Positions 8,738-16,976 of a stretch of 29,667 nucleotides of DNA are shown here, piece by piece (position 1 is the first letter of the stretch; each line of letters starts with the position of its first letter). Origin of the DNA: Chloroflexota bacterium. Lineage in GTDB: Bacteria; Chloroflexota; Anaerolineae; Caldilineales; Caldilineaceae. The translations under genes and the position numbers were made by a program. The DNA lies in NCBI GenBank assembly GCA_003577005.1, contig QEUW01000084.1, forward strand, positions 1-29,667, read 5' to 3'. A model generated the notes under the pieces. That model was not told where the DNA came from and did not search any database. It saw nothing but the letters and a program-made list of their open reading frames with translations.

Positions 8738-9808
8738 ATGTATACCCTACGAACCGCTTTCATACGCACCCTTTACGCCACAGTGGCGATCTGGATCCTG
8801 GCGGCGTGTGTGCCGGCTGCAGAACCCGCGCCGCCCACCCGGACCCCACCACCCACCTTCACGCCTACGCCCCCGCAGGAGCAGGCCGTTGTGGACCCGA
8901 ATGTAGCCGCCACGGCTCAGGCGTTGGCGACGCTACAGGCCGCCGAAGAGCCTGCCCAACCGCCGCCAGCCGAAGGCCAGGCGCCGGCAGAACAAGAGGC
9001 GCCGCAAGAAGGGGAGGCGCCCCCAGCCGAAGAACAGGCAGCTCCAACCGATACGCCCACCCCCGAACCAACCCCCACGCCCCAGGTGGCGGAAGTAATC
9101 GTCAACAGCAATATCAATGTACGCCAGGGACCAGGCACCACCTACAATATCATCGGCGCCGCCAACCAGGGCGAACGCTTCCCGGTCACCGGCAAGAACC
9201 CGGCCGGCGACTGGTGGCAGATCGACTACCGCGGGCAGCCGGGCTGGGTCTTTGGCCAGTTGGTAACCCCACAGAACACAGCCTCCGTGCAGGTCGCCCA
9301 GAATATCCCGGCCGCGCCGCCGCCGCCACCACCGACGAACACACCTGTTCCGCAGCCGCCCGCCGAACAGCCGCCTGCCGAGGAGCCACCGGCTGAACAG
9401 CCCGCACCACCCCCGGCAGATAGCGGCAACTATCCGTTCCAACTGCTCAACACTGAGCGCTGCGACCCCAACGAAGGGAATACCTACTTCAACGGCTATG
9501 TTCGCTATAAAGACAACTCGCCGCGCAACGGGGTCTGTGTCCATGTCGCCTTTTACGGGCCACGGAACACCAAGTGCTCCGGTTGCGATGGCGTGGGCGA
9601 TGGCTTCTGGGGCTTTTCACCCTTTGGCGGGCCAGCCCCGGCAGGCACCACGGTTGAAATCTTTGTCGTAACCTGCCCCGGCCCCATGCCTATGGGCGGC
9701 CAGACAGAGCAGACCGGTTTTGGCGATCTGACACCGCAATCGCCGAAGTGGGTGCGAACCATCCAGCAGAGCGAACAATGTACTGGTATCACTTTCGTAG
9801 GTGACTGA
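8738..9808 (+). CDS. SH3-domain lipoprotein
   Basis: A 356-residue exported lipoprotein. The signal peptide ends in a lipobox (LAAC, Cys24), so it should be anchored in the membrane. A Pro/Glu/Ala/Thr-rich linker follows (~25–117). A bacterial SH3 domain spans ~118–176 (NSNINVRQGPGTTYNIIG, GDWWQIDY, GWVFGQLV), a fold that often binds cell-wall peptides. A second proline-rich linker with repeated PPAEQ/PPAEE units covers ~190–229. The C-terminal 125 residues contain six cysteines (242, 267, 280, 283, 313, 348) and I do not recognise them as a named domain. ATG 8738 has AGAGGTG ~10 nt upstream and is preferred to TTG 8717. The stop overlaps the next start (TGATG), indicating translational coupling. 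Confidence 0.88.
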   Translation: MYTLRTAFIRTLYATVAIWILAACVPAAEPAPPTRTPPPTFTPTPPQEQAVVDPNVAATAQALATLQAAEEPAQPPPAEGQAPAEQEAPQEGEAPPAEEQAAPTDTPTPEPTPTPQVAEVIVNSNINVRQGPGTTYNIIGAANQGERFPVTGKNPAGDWWQIDYRGQPGWVFGQLVTPQNTASVQVAQNIPAAPPPPPPTNTPVPQPPAEQPPAEEPPAEQPAPPPADSGNYPFQLLNTERCDPNEGNTYFNGYVRYKDNSPRNGVCVHVAFYGPRNTKCSGCDGVGDGFWGFSPFGGPAPAGTTVEIFVVTCPGPMPMGGQTEQTGFGDLTPQSPKWVRTIQQSEQCTGITFVGD

Positions 9809-11094
9809 TGCGCACCGCTCTGCGCCAGACGCTTATGCTTTGGGTCAGCCTGCTCATATTGGGTGGGCTGACTTTTTTGCTCCTCAGCCTGGCGCCGGTG
9901 CGCGATTGGCTCTGGCGCCAGACCGGGGAAGAAGAGTTTTTTTCGCAGGTAAAGGGGCTCACTGACCTCACCGCTGACCGGGTCCGCCCGCGTCCGGTGC
10001 TCGCTGCGCACACTCCAATTGACTATGCGAATGTCAATCCCTTTGGGGTCAATGTCTTTCTCGAACAGGAGGCCGACCCAGCCAAGCGCGCCCTGGCGGT
10101 GCAGATGGCCGCCGATGCCGGCTTCCACTGGCTGCGCCAGGAGTTCCCCTGGGAAGACATCGAGATCCACGGCAAGGGTGACTTCGAAGACCGCCGCCAC
10201 GAACCGCACCGTTCGGCCTGGGAAAAGTATGACCAGATCGTGGCGCTGGCTGAAGAGCATGGAATGGAATTGATCGTGCGTCTCAGCAATCCGCCGGCCT
10301 GGACCCGGGCGCTGACCGACACGGTTGGCACCTACGCCCCGCCCGACAACGTGCAGGATTTTGCCGATTTTGTCGGTACCGTGGTGAGCCGCTACCAGGG
10401 ACGCGTGCGCTATTATCAGCTCTGGAACGAGCCAAACATCTATCCAGAGTGGGGCAGCTACGCCATCAGCCCAGAAGCGTACTTCCCCTTGCTCAAAGCC
10501 GGGGCCGAGGCCGCCCGCGCCGCCGACCCCGACGTGGTGATCATCCTCGGCGCCCTGGCTGCCACCATCAACCTACAACCGGCCGCCCCGCCGCCGGATA
10601 ACAGCCTCAACGATTTTCTCTTTTTACAGCGGCTCTACGACGCCGGCGCTTCCCCCTATTTTGACATCGTCGCTGTGCAAGGATATGGCCTTTACAGTGG
10701 ACCCACCGACCGGCGCATGCACCCGCGCGTGATCAACATCAGCCGCCACTATTTTATCCGCGACCTGATGGTCAAGAATGGCGATACCCACAAACCTATC
10801 TGGATCTCGGAAATGAACTGGAATGCCGCGCCCGACGATGTCGAGCCACGTTATGGCCGCGTGACGCCCGAACAGCAGGCGCGTTATCTGCCGCTGGCCT
10901 ACCAGCGTCTGATCGACGAATGGCCGTGGGTAGGTGTTGCCAACACCTGGTACCTCAAGCGCGCCACCGATGAGTGGGACGCCAACCGCTGGCCCGAAGC
11001 CTACTTCAAGCTGCTGGCACCCAACTTTTCACCCCAGCCGGTCTACGAATCGATCAAAGCGTTCAACGCCAGCGCTGCCGGTCATTATGATTGA
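9808..11094 (+). CDS. Membrane-anchored glycoside-hydrolase-like protein (clan GH-A fold)
   Basis: A 428-residue protein with one N-terminal membrane segment (~8–28) and an extracytoplasmic (beta/alpha)8 domain. The pattern VNPFGVNVFL at strand 1, DAGFHWLRQEF, YYQLWNEPN with the likely acid/base Glu208, and WISEMNWN with the likely nucleophile Glu335 fit clan GH-A, close in style to GH39/GH5 proteins. Both catalytic glutamates are present, so it may be an active glycosidase; the substrate cannot be read from the sequence. Its ATG overlaps the SH3 lipoprotein stop by 1 nt, and its end overlaps the glycosyltransferase gene by 8 nt. The three genes therefore probably form one operon working on a surface polysaccharide. 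Confidence 0.85.
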   Translation: MRTALRQTLMLWVSLLILGGLTFLLLSLAPVRDWLWRQTGEEEFFSQVKGLTDLTADRVRPRPVLAAHTPIDYANVNPFGVNVFLEQEADPAKRALAVQMAADAGFHWLRQEFPWEDIEIHGKGDFEDRRHEPHRSAWEKYDQIVALAEEHGMELIVRLSNPPAWTRALTDTVGTYAPPDNVQDFADFVGTVVSRYQGRVRYYQLWNEPNIYPEWGSYAISPEAYFPLLKAGAEAARAADPDVVIILGALAATINLQPAAPPPDNSLNDFLFLQRLYDAGASPYFDIVAVQGYGLYSGPTDRRMHPRVINISRHYFIRDLMVKNGDTHKPIWISEMNWNAAPDDVEPRYGRVTPEQQARYLPLAYQRLIDEWPWVGVANTWYLKRATDEWDANRWPEAYFKLLAPNFSPQPVYESIKAFNASAAGHYD

Positions 11095-13474
11095 ACCTGC
11101 CAGAAAGAGACTAGAGACTAGAGATTGGAGACTGGCGCACGCCGGCAACCATTCTCTAGTCTCCAGTCTCCAGTCTCTCGGTCTCTATTTGATCCTGGGT
11201 ATTGCTACGTTCCTTCGTTTCTACCGGCTAGATGGTTCGAGCCTGTGGAGCGACGAGGGCAACACCTGGGCGCTGCTCTCGCGTGACTTCGCCCAAATTG
11301 CTCGTGATGCCGCCGCCGACATCCACCCGCCGGGCTATTACTGGCTGCTCAAAGTGTGGACCGCTGCCACAGGTCGCGACGCCTGGGGGATGCGCAGTTT
11401 TTCCGCCCTCGCTGGCGTGCTCCTGGTCTTGCTGGTCTACCAGACCTTCGTGGCTCTTTACCAGGGTCCGCAACGCTCAGGTGCAGCGTCAAAGGCTCAA
11501 AACCACAAATCATTCGCCCTGCTGGCAGCGTGGCTGGCGGCGCTCAACCCTTTTCTGGTCTACTACAGCCAAGAAGCGCGCATGTACATGCTCCTGGCGC
11601 TGGCTGGGGCCAGCCTGGTCTGGGCGACTTTGATGCTGATCAACCAGTTCGATTCCCCTCCGTCCACGAAAGGCTTCGTTGTGCCGGCCAGCCTTTATTG
11701 CTTGTCCGCCGTTACCGGTCTCTGGACCCACTATAGCTTTCCTATTCTGCTGGTCGCCGCTGTGCTCGGCTATGGGTTCGCTATCATGCGCCATCCACAA
11801 TTCACAATTCACAATTCACAATTCATAATTCGCACAATTCAGCCCTTCCTCCTCCTCAATCTGCTTGCCCTTCTCTTCTTCCTGCCCTGGTTGCCGACAG
11901 CCATCGACCGGGTACAGGCCTGGCCCAAAGGTGGGGTTGAGATCGACTGGGCGGATGCGCTCCGGCTGACTCTGCAAACGCTGCTCTTTGGCCCTATCCG
12001 CACGACCCCGGCGCCGGTCTGGCCGTGGCTCTTGGGCGGCGCGCTCTTGCCGCTCGCGGGGTTGTGGGCGGTGCGCCGGCGGCGTGGCAGCCTGGTGGTA
12101 CTCCTTTGGCTATTAGCGCCCATTGGGCTCATGCTTGGATTGGGGCTCTACAGCGAAGCCTTTCTCAAATTTCTATTGATTACAGCCCCGGCCTGGTGTA
12201 TTGTCACCGCCGCCATGCCCCTGCTCCTCTCCAGTCTCCAGCCTCTAGTCTCCGCTCTCCTCGCCCTCTTCGCCCTCACGCTTGCTCTCGCCAGCCTGCC
12301 GGGTTATTACACCGACCCCGCCGTCCGCGATAATTACGCTGGGGTCGCCCGGTTTATCCAGGTGGTGGGTGATCCCACCGACCTTGTGATCCTCGATGCG
12401 CCCGGCCAACAGGAAGTCTGGCGCTACTACGACCCTGGCGTTCCTGTACTGGCGCTGCCGCAACAACGCCCGCCCGACCCGCCGCAGACGTTGGCGACCC
12501 TGGCCCAGGCCGTTGCTGACCACCGGCACATCTATGCGCTCTTCTGGGCAACCGATGAGGCCGACCCCGACCAGCTTGTGGAAGGCTGGTTGAGCCAGCA
12601 TCTCTTCAAGGGATTGGAGAGCTGGCAGGGCAATCTCCGTTTTGTGATGTACACGACGCCTGTTCCCCTCGAATGGCAGCCTATGTCTCCACCCGTCCAT
12701 TTTGGGGAGGCAATCGCGTTGGTGGGGAGCGAACAACCTGCCTCGCCTCAGGTCGCGCCAGGTGAGGTAGCGCCGCTGACCTTGCGCTGGTCGGCCCTGC
12801 AAGCAATTCCAACGCGCTACCGGGTTACCGTACAATTGCTGGATAGTCGCAACCAGGTGATCGCCCAACGTGACAGCGAGCCGGCTGGCGGCGCAGCCCC
12901 CACCGGTGGCTGGCAACCCGGCGGCCAGTACGGCGACCGGCACGGGCTTTTCATCCCATTTGGCACACCACCTGGTGCTTACCGGATGATCGTTGCGCTG
13001 TATGACCCGGTGACAGGCCAGCGGCTGCCCACCCCCGAGGGAGATGCGCTCACCATCGGTGAGATCAGCGTCCTATCGCGCACGCAGCCGGTTCCACTTG
13101 ATATTGTGCCCATCCAGCAGCGGCTGGGGCAGCGTATAGGGCCGGTCATGCTGGCGGGCTATGATCTCTACCGCAAAGGCTTTGCCCATGCGCCGGCGAC
13201 GCCACTGCGCGAAGGGGACCTGGTTCACGTTACGCTTTACTGGCAGGCGCCCGATCCGCTGCCATCCGACTGGCCGGATGACCTCATGCTCCAGTTACAA
13301 CTAGGGGAAGAAACCATCCTGGCGCCATTGGCCGGCGGGCTCTATCCGAGTGGCGGCTGGCGGCCAGGCGAATTGGTACGCGGCGAATTTGATCTGCGTT
13401 TCGACGGCACAAGCCGGCGCCCCCTTTTGATGGTAGAGAAAGAGTCGATTCGTCTGTCAGCGCTACCCCGCTAA
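11087..13474 (+). CDS. Glycosyltransferase family 39-like integral membrane protein
   Basis: A 795-residue protein. After a ~30-residue N-terminus made largely from 7-bp repeat sequence, the membrane domain begins (LYLILGIATFLRFYRLDG). The acidic pair of the first external loop (SDEGN, Asp56-Glu57) and DIHPPGYYWLL (~78–88) are typical of the ArnT/PMT/GT39 superfamily. About ten hydrophobic helices follow to ~residue 410. The C-terminal ~390 residues are soluble, with two beta-rich parts (YRVTVQLLDS, GAYRMIVALYDP; LVHVTLYWQAP). Such enzymes transfer sugars from polyprenyl-phosphate donors on the outer membrane face. Three separate 7-bp repeat arrays lie inside the gene. The true start could be downstream of the first array, since the first 30 residues are repeat-derived. 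Confidence 0.87.
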   Translation: MIEPARKRLETRDWRLAHAGNHSLVSSLQSLGLYLILGIATFLRFYRLDGSSLWSDEGNTWALLSRDFAQIARDAAADIHPPGYYWLLKVWTAATGRDAWGMRSFSALAGVLLVLLVYQTFVALYQGPQRSGAASKAQNHKSFALLAAWLAALNPFLVYYSQEARMYMLLALAGASLVWATLMLINQFDSPPSTKGFVVPASLYCLSAVTGLWTHYSFPILLVAAVLGYGFAIMRHPQFTIHNSQFIIRTIQPFLLLNLLALLFFLPWLPTAIDRVQAWPKGGVEIDWADALRLTLQTLLFGPIRTTPAPVWPWLLGGALLPLAGLWAVRRRRGSLVVLLWLLAPIGLMLGLGLYSEAFLKFLLITAPAWCIVTAAMPLLLSSLQPLVSALLALFALTLALASLPGYYTDPAVRDNYAGVARFIQVVGDPTDLVILDAPGQQEVWRYYDPGVPVLALPQQRPPDPPQTLATLAQAVADHRHIYALFWATDEADPDQLVEGWLSQHLFKGLESWQGNLRFVMYTTPVPLEWQPMSPPVHFGEAIALVGSEQPASPQVAPGEVAPLTLRWSALQAIPTRYRVTVQLLDSRNQVIAQRDSEPAGGAAPTGGWQPGGQYGDRHGLFIPFGTPPGAYRMIVALYDPVTGQRLPTPEGDALTIGEISVLSRTQPVPLDIVPIQQRLGQRIGPVMLAGYDLYRKGFAHAPATPLREGDLVHVTLYWQAPDPLPSDWPDDLMLQLQLGEETILAPLAGGLYPSGGWRPGELVRGEFDLRFDGTSRRPLLMVEKESIRLSALPR
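11107..11180 (+). repeat. Paired heptanucleotide arrays forming a hairpin at the start of the GT39 gene
   Basis: Four units at 11107–11134 (GAGACTA, GAGACTA, GAGATTG, GAGACTG) face four at 11153–11180 (TCTCTAG, TCTCCAG, TCTCCAG, TCTCTCG). The second set is nearly the reverse complement of the first. The whole lies in frame at codons ~8–32 and can form a stem close to the start codon. Confidence 0.8.
11796..11830 (+). repeat. Heptanucleotide array inside the GT39 gene
   Basis: Four perfect CACAATT units followed by CATAATT. It is read through in frame as HPQFTIHNSQFII at the end of a loop between membrane helices. Confidence 0.85.
12228..12255 (+). repeat. Third heptanucleotide array inside the GT39 gene
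   Basis: Units TCTCCAG, TCTCCAG, CCTCTAG, TCTCCGC, the same family as at 11153–11180, encoding SSLQPLVSAL in a membrane helix. Confidence 0.75.
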
Positions 13475-13802
13475 CCTGTGCGCCGAGCCACCCCGCATAC
13501 TTTCAGTTGGATGTTGTGTGCAGCCGCGCCAGGCGGCTATGAAGGGAGGCGCCAGATACCTATCCCGAAGTTGACATATCTTTCGCCTCCCCACCCATAG
13601 CACTACTTTTTGACATAGCACTATATTTGATATAGTATGTTGGGTTAGAGTCGTGTCCAACGACACCGGCGCAATGGTGGGTTGGCAACTCTACTGGCAG
13701 GTGATTCACCGCAAGATTCGCAGTTCCGGCTTTGGCCAGTAGATGTGAGCGTACAAACGATTGTACTGTAGCGTATGTGAGTTGTTGAACTGGGGTAGCT
13801 CT
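13475..13802. other. Intergenic leader before the HxlR gene
   Basis: A 328-bp gap. Its first part holds a small hairpin (AGCCGC/GCGGCT, 13522–13538) without a T run, possibly the end of the GT39 transcript. Its middle holds the regulatory cluster at 13571–13640. The last ~160 bp would be an untranslated leader. I see no gene here. Confidence 0.5.
13571..13640 (+). promoter_or_regulatory. Promoter and operator cluster upstream of the HxlR regulator
   Basis: A perfect TTGACA (13610–13615) is followed by TATAGT/TAGTAT at 13631–13638 with a 15–17-bp spacer. TTGACATA also occurs at 13571. The decamer CATAGCACTA is directly repeated at 13596 and 13614, and a perfect inverted repeat ACTATAT-TTG-ATATAGT covers 13621–13637, over the -10 region. 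This arrangement suits autoregulation by the downstream HxlR protein. That last point is inference. Confidence 0.65.
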
Positions 13803-14207
13803 ATGGCAGAGATCCGACAGGATTCGAGCGCGGCTGGCCTGCCTATCGATTCGCCCTGTCCTGTGGAGTTGGCCGCCCAGATCATCGGCCAAAAGTGGAC
13901 ACTGCAAATTGTCAACAAGCTGATGGACTGTCCGGCGCGGCGCTTCTGTGAAATCCAAGAGGAATTGGGGGGCGTCAATCCAGGCACATTGAGCAGCCGG
14001 CTCAAGATGCTCGAAGAGGAAGGCATTATCCGCCGTGTGCAGGTGAGCGCCATTCCTCCGCATGTGGAATACAGTCTGACGGAGATGGGCGCTGATCTGC
14101 ACGAGGTGCTGCGCGCTGTAACCTGGTGGAGCAAGCTCTGGCTTTGCACACCAGAGCGAGCACAGGCGCAGATGATGCGCCAAAAGGAAATGGCCATCGC
14201 CGAATAA
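13803..14207 (+). CDS. HxlR-family winged-helix transcriptional regulator
   Basis: A 134-residue protein matching the HxlR family over residues ~17–110: SPCPVELAAQIIGQKWT near the start with the family's conserved Cys (Cys19), CEIQEELGGVNPGTLSSRL as the recognition helix region, and the wing with EYSLTEMG. Several HxlR proteins (such as HypR and YodB) sense reactive electrophiles or oxidants through that cysteine. ATG 13803 has GGGGTAG ~6 nt upstream and is preferred to TTG 13761. It is followed 13 nt later by a glyoxalase-II-like hydrolase, so the pair may respond to toxic aldehydes; that is inference from family and order. The direct and inverted repeats upstream are candidate binding sites. 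Confidence 0.92.
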   Translation: MAEIRQDSSAAGLPIDSPCPVELAAQIIGQKWTLQIVNKLMDCPARRFCEIQEELGGVNPGTLSSRLKMLEEEGIIRRVQVSAIPPHVEYSLTEMGADLHEVLRAVTWWSKLWLCTPERAQAQMMRQKEMAIAE

Positions 14208-14220
14208 GCGATAGGTGTTT

Positions 14221-14865
14221 ATGATCGTTAAGGGTCTTACGGTTGGTTTGCTGCAAGAAAACTGTTACATCCTCGGCTGTGAGCAGACGCGGCGCGGGGT
14301 GATCATCGATCCGGGTGACAGCGCCCGTGCTATCCTCAAAGTGGTGGCGCAACAGGGGCTAACTATCGAGCAGATCTTGCTTACCCACGCTCACTTCGAC
14401 CATGTCATAGCCGTAGAAGCCGTACAGCAGGCGACCGGCGCTCCATTTTACCTCCACCCGGCCGACCTACCAGTTCTACACGATGTTCCGGCCCGCGTCA
14501 GCCTGTGGCTCGATACTGAGATCGACCCATTGCCTGACCCCGATGGTTTTCTGGAGCATGGGCAGGTAATCCAGTTTGGCGAGGAACAACTGGAAGTACG
14601 GTTCACCCCTGGTCACGCCCCGGGCCACGTCGTCTTTGTCCACCATGCAGGCCGTCAGGTCTTTGGGGGCGATACCCTTTTTCAGGGCAGCATTGGCCGC
14701 TATGATGTCCCGCTTGCCGATGGGCCGGCGCTCTTCCACAGCATCCGCACCCAACTCTTCACCCTGCCCGATGATTATATTGTCTATCCAGGGCATGGGC
14801 CGGCCACGGCCATTGGCGACGAGCGGCGCTATAACCCCTTTGTCGGCGAGAACGCAGAGCGCTAG
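14221..14865 (+). CDS. Metallo-beta-lactamase-fold hydrolase (glyoxalase II-like)
   Basis: A 214-residue protein, a single MBL domain. Metal ligands are visible: THAHFDH (residues 55–61), the PGHAPGH histidine, Asp in FGGDTLF, and His in YPGHGP. The order and length match hydroxyacylglutathione-hydrolase-like YcbL-type proteins, which usually bind one or two Zn/Fe ions and hydrolyse thioesters. The ATG at 14221 lies 13 bp after the HxlR stop, so the two are probably cotranscribed; GTG 14215 is possible. The substrate is not determined by the sequence. Confidence 0.93.
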   Translation: MIVKGLTVGLLQENCYILGCEQTRRGVIIDPGDSARAILKVVAQQGLTIEQILLTHAHFDHVIAVEAVQQATGAPFYLHPADLPVLHDVPARVSLWLDTEIDPLPDPDGFLEHGQVIQFGEEQLEVRFTPGHAPGHVVFVHHAGRQVFGGDTLFQGSIGRYDVPLADGPALFHSIRTQLFTLPDDYIVYPGHGPATAIGDERRYNPFVGENAER

Positions 14866-14956
14866 CTGCCATCTTGCCCATCATTTTATCTTGCCTCTCT
14901 AAATCTTGGCTGCACCCCCGGATGTCGCCAGTTTTGTCTTCATGCGGGAATCGATT

Positions 14957-15301
14957 ATGATCTATCACATTGTGCCGAAACAGGTCTGGCAAGAACAACC
15001 GTCCGGCCAACCCTACCGCCACGCTTCGTTGGAGAGCGAGGGTTTTATTCATTGCACAGGTACGCCACCGTTGCTGGTACGAGTAGCAAACCACTTTTAT
15101 GGCGATGTACCAGGCGACTTTGCCATCCTGTGCATTGATGAGGCAAAGGTGCAGGCGCCCGTACAATGGGAGCCAGTGGGGGAGCATGAATTCCCTCATA
15201 TCTATGGCCCACTCAACCTGGATGCTGTCATGGGCGTCGTGGCTTTTCCGCGCAATGCGCTGGGCAAATTTCTCTTGCCGCCAGAGCTAACAGAGGAATA
15301 A
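14957..15301 (+). CDS. DUF952 family protein
   Basis: A 114-residue protein beginning MIYHIVPKQVW, the standard start of DUF952. The family features GFIHCTG (~32–38), a CIDEAKV strand, and EFPHIYGPLNLDAVMGV (~76–92) are present at full length. The family's biochemical function is not established; the fold is related to ADP-ribosyltransferase-like proteins. GGGA 8 nt before ATG 14957 supports this start over ATG 14942. Confidence 0.92.
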   Translation: MIYHIVPKQVWQEQPSGQPYRHASLESEGFIHCTGTPPLLVRVANHFYGDVPGDFAILCIDEAKVQAPVQWEPVGEHEFPHIYGPLNLDAVMGVVAFPRNALGKFLLPPELTEE

Positions 15302-15309
15302 CGGCGGCG

Positions 15310-15395
15310 CTGGTGCGTTGCACACGCAGTGTGCGATGCATCTGGACCGTTGGGCGTTTCTAAAGCGCACCGCACCTTGCAGATACAACGCACTA
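15310..15395 (+). repeat. Dispersed ~85-bp repeat, copy B
   Basis: It matches the reverse complement of 6160–6245 along its length, with many substitutions but conserved blocks (GGTGCGTTGC, GTGCGATGCA, CACCTTGCAG). It contains the small hairpin GCACAC-GCA-GTGTGC. It starts 9 bp after the DUF952 stop. Here the outer inverted arms seen around copy A are absent. Confidence 0.75.
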
Positions 15396-15480
15396 CACGA
15401 TCGTCCCGCTTTCTAACGGTTCTCAAGACTTTGATGCATCGTGGCTTTCAAACCGATTTCTCTTCACGAAGGAGACAACG

Positions 15481-16878
15481 TTGAATTTTTCGTTTATGAA
15501 ACCGTCCATTCTGGTCAGCACGCTGATTGCCGTCGTTGTACTGCTGGTCGCTGCTTGTGGGCCGGCCGATACGCCGGCGCCTACGCCCGCTGACAACCCG
15601 CCCGCTACCCAGCCTGCTGCAACCGATACACCAGTGGCCGAGGAGGCAGAGGCGGCTACAACCGGCGACGAGGCTGAGGAGCCGGCCGGTAGCGAGGCGG
15701 CGCCCCCTCCTGCGGCAGTGTCGGAAGGCGCCGCCAGCGAACTGGAGCCCGCCGCGCGCGCCGATATGTACAGCGAAGTGCCGCCCATGCAGATTGACCC
15801 GTCTACGATCTACTACGCCACCTTGAAAACCGAACAGGGTGACATCAAGGCGCAACTCTTCGCCGACCGCGCGCCGGTGACGGTCAACAATTTTGTCTTT
15901 CTGGCCCGCGAAGGCTTTTACAATAACACAACCTTCCACCGCGTCCTCGACGGCTTTATGGCGCAAGGGGGCGACCCCACCGGCACGGGCGCCGGCGGTC
16001 CCGGCTATCGCTTTCAGGATGAGATCGACCCCAGCCTGACCTTCGACCGTGCCGGGCTGCTTGCCATGGCCAACAGTGGCCCTGCCACCAATGGCAGCCA
16101 GTTCTTTATTACCTTTGCCCCCACCGAATGGCTCAACGGCAACCACACCATCTTTGGCGAAATAGTGGAAGGCGCCGAGGTGCTTGACAAACTCACCCGG
16201 CGCGACCCTACTACCAACCCATCCTTTGAGGGCGATCTACTCTACACAGTGCTGATCGAGGAGTCGGAGACCAGCCTGTTGCCGACGCCTCTGCCGCCTA
16301 CGCCAACGCCAACACCCTTCGCTCCGACCGGCGCCGAGGCTGATGAGCGCCTGCTGGCGACAGTCGAGCCGGCGCAACGAGCCAACTACTACAACACAGC
16401 CCCCGAACTGGCGATCGACACAACCAGGCAGTACACAGCCACTATTGCCACGACACAGGGCGAGATGGTGATCGAGCTCTACGCTGACGCCGCACCGGTT
16501 GCAGTCAACAATTTTGTAGTGCTGTCGAATCTGGGCTTCTTCGACGGGCTGCCTATCAACCAGAACTCGCCCGATAACGCGCTCATCTTTGGCTCGCCGG
16601 ACAACAACCCGCAGCATGATGTCGGTTACCGGATCCAGGCTGAAACCAACCTGACCCACACGTTGGAAGTCGGTTCGGTGGCCTATATTCCCTTCCAGTT
16701 GCCCACAGGTGAACTGGTAGCCAGCGGCAGCCAGTTGCTCGTCGCCCGTATCGTGCCGCCGGCCACAGCCAATGCCCAATTCAGTTTCTTTGGCCGCATT
16801 ATCGACGGGTTGGAGGTGCTCGACGCGCTCACGACCGAGGATACCATCGAGTCGGTTACGGTCCACGAATCCGAGTAA
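15481..16878 (+). CDS. Lipoprotein with one active-type and one degenerate cyclophilin domain
   Basis: A 465-residue exported lipoprotein: hydrophobic signal, lipobox VAAC (Cys26), then a Pro/Ala/Thr/Glu-rich linker to ~95. Cyclophilin domain 1 (~108–262) keeps the active-site features FHR (Arg154), GSQFFIT (Gln207) and NHTIFG (His222), so it should act as a peptidyl-prolyl isomerase. Domain 2 (~315–463) aligns from the linker onward ([14 protein letters not shown] against [14 protein letters not shown]) but has lost FHR and the histidine, and GSQFFIT became GSQLLVA. It is thus a duplicated, probably non-catalytic domain. The start is TTG 15481, because the strong GGAG lies 6 nt before it and 21 nt before the first ATG (15496). 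Confidence 0.92.
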   Translation: MNFSFMKPSILVSTLIAVVVLLVAACGPADTPAPTPADNPPATQPAATDTPVAEEAEAATTGDEAEEPAGSEAAPPPAAVSEGAASELEPAARADMYSEVPPMQIDPSTIYYATLKTEQGDIKAQLFADRAPVTVNNFVFLAREGFYNNTTFHRVLDGFMAQGGDPTGTGAGGPGYRFQDEIDPSLTFDRAGLLAMANSGPATNGSQFFITFAPTEWLNGNHTIFGEIVEGAEVLDKLTRRDPTTNPSFEGDLLYTVLIEESETSLLPTPLPPTPTPTPFAPTGAEADERLLATVEPAQRANYYNTAPELAIDTTRQYTATIATTQGEMVIELYADAAPVAVNNFVVLSNLGFFDGLPINQNSPDNALIFGSPDNNPQHDVGYRIQAETNLTHTLEVGSVAYIPFQLPTGELVASGSQLLVARIVPPATANAQFSFFGRIIDGLEVLDALTTEDTIESVTVHESE

Positions 16879-16944
16879 GGGGGTGGGATAGGGAATGGGG
16901 AATATGGCGTCATCTCACTCCCCATTTCCTACTCCCTTACCCCT
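16878..16944. repeat. Heptad-periodic inverted repeat between the cyclophilin and VTT genes
   Basis: The right arm has units ACTCCCC, ATTTCCT, ACTCCCT, TACCCCT (16917–16944). The left arm (16878–16905) is close to its reverse complement. It starts at the stop codon of the cyclophilin gene and could be a transcription-end hairpin, though no T run follows. Confidence 0.65.
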
Positions 16945-16976
16945 ACACGGCCCCGAATGACGGCAGTTCGATCATT

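Noticed and set aside
10934..11086. 51-residue upstream extension of the GT39 protein
   Set aside because: It lies entirely inside the 3' end of the glycoside-hydrolase-like gene in another frame and has no membrane or domain features.
13560..14183. Minus-strand 207-codon frame
   Set aside because: Antisense to the HxlR gene and its promoter; no domain recognised.
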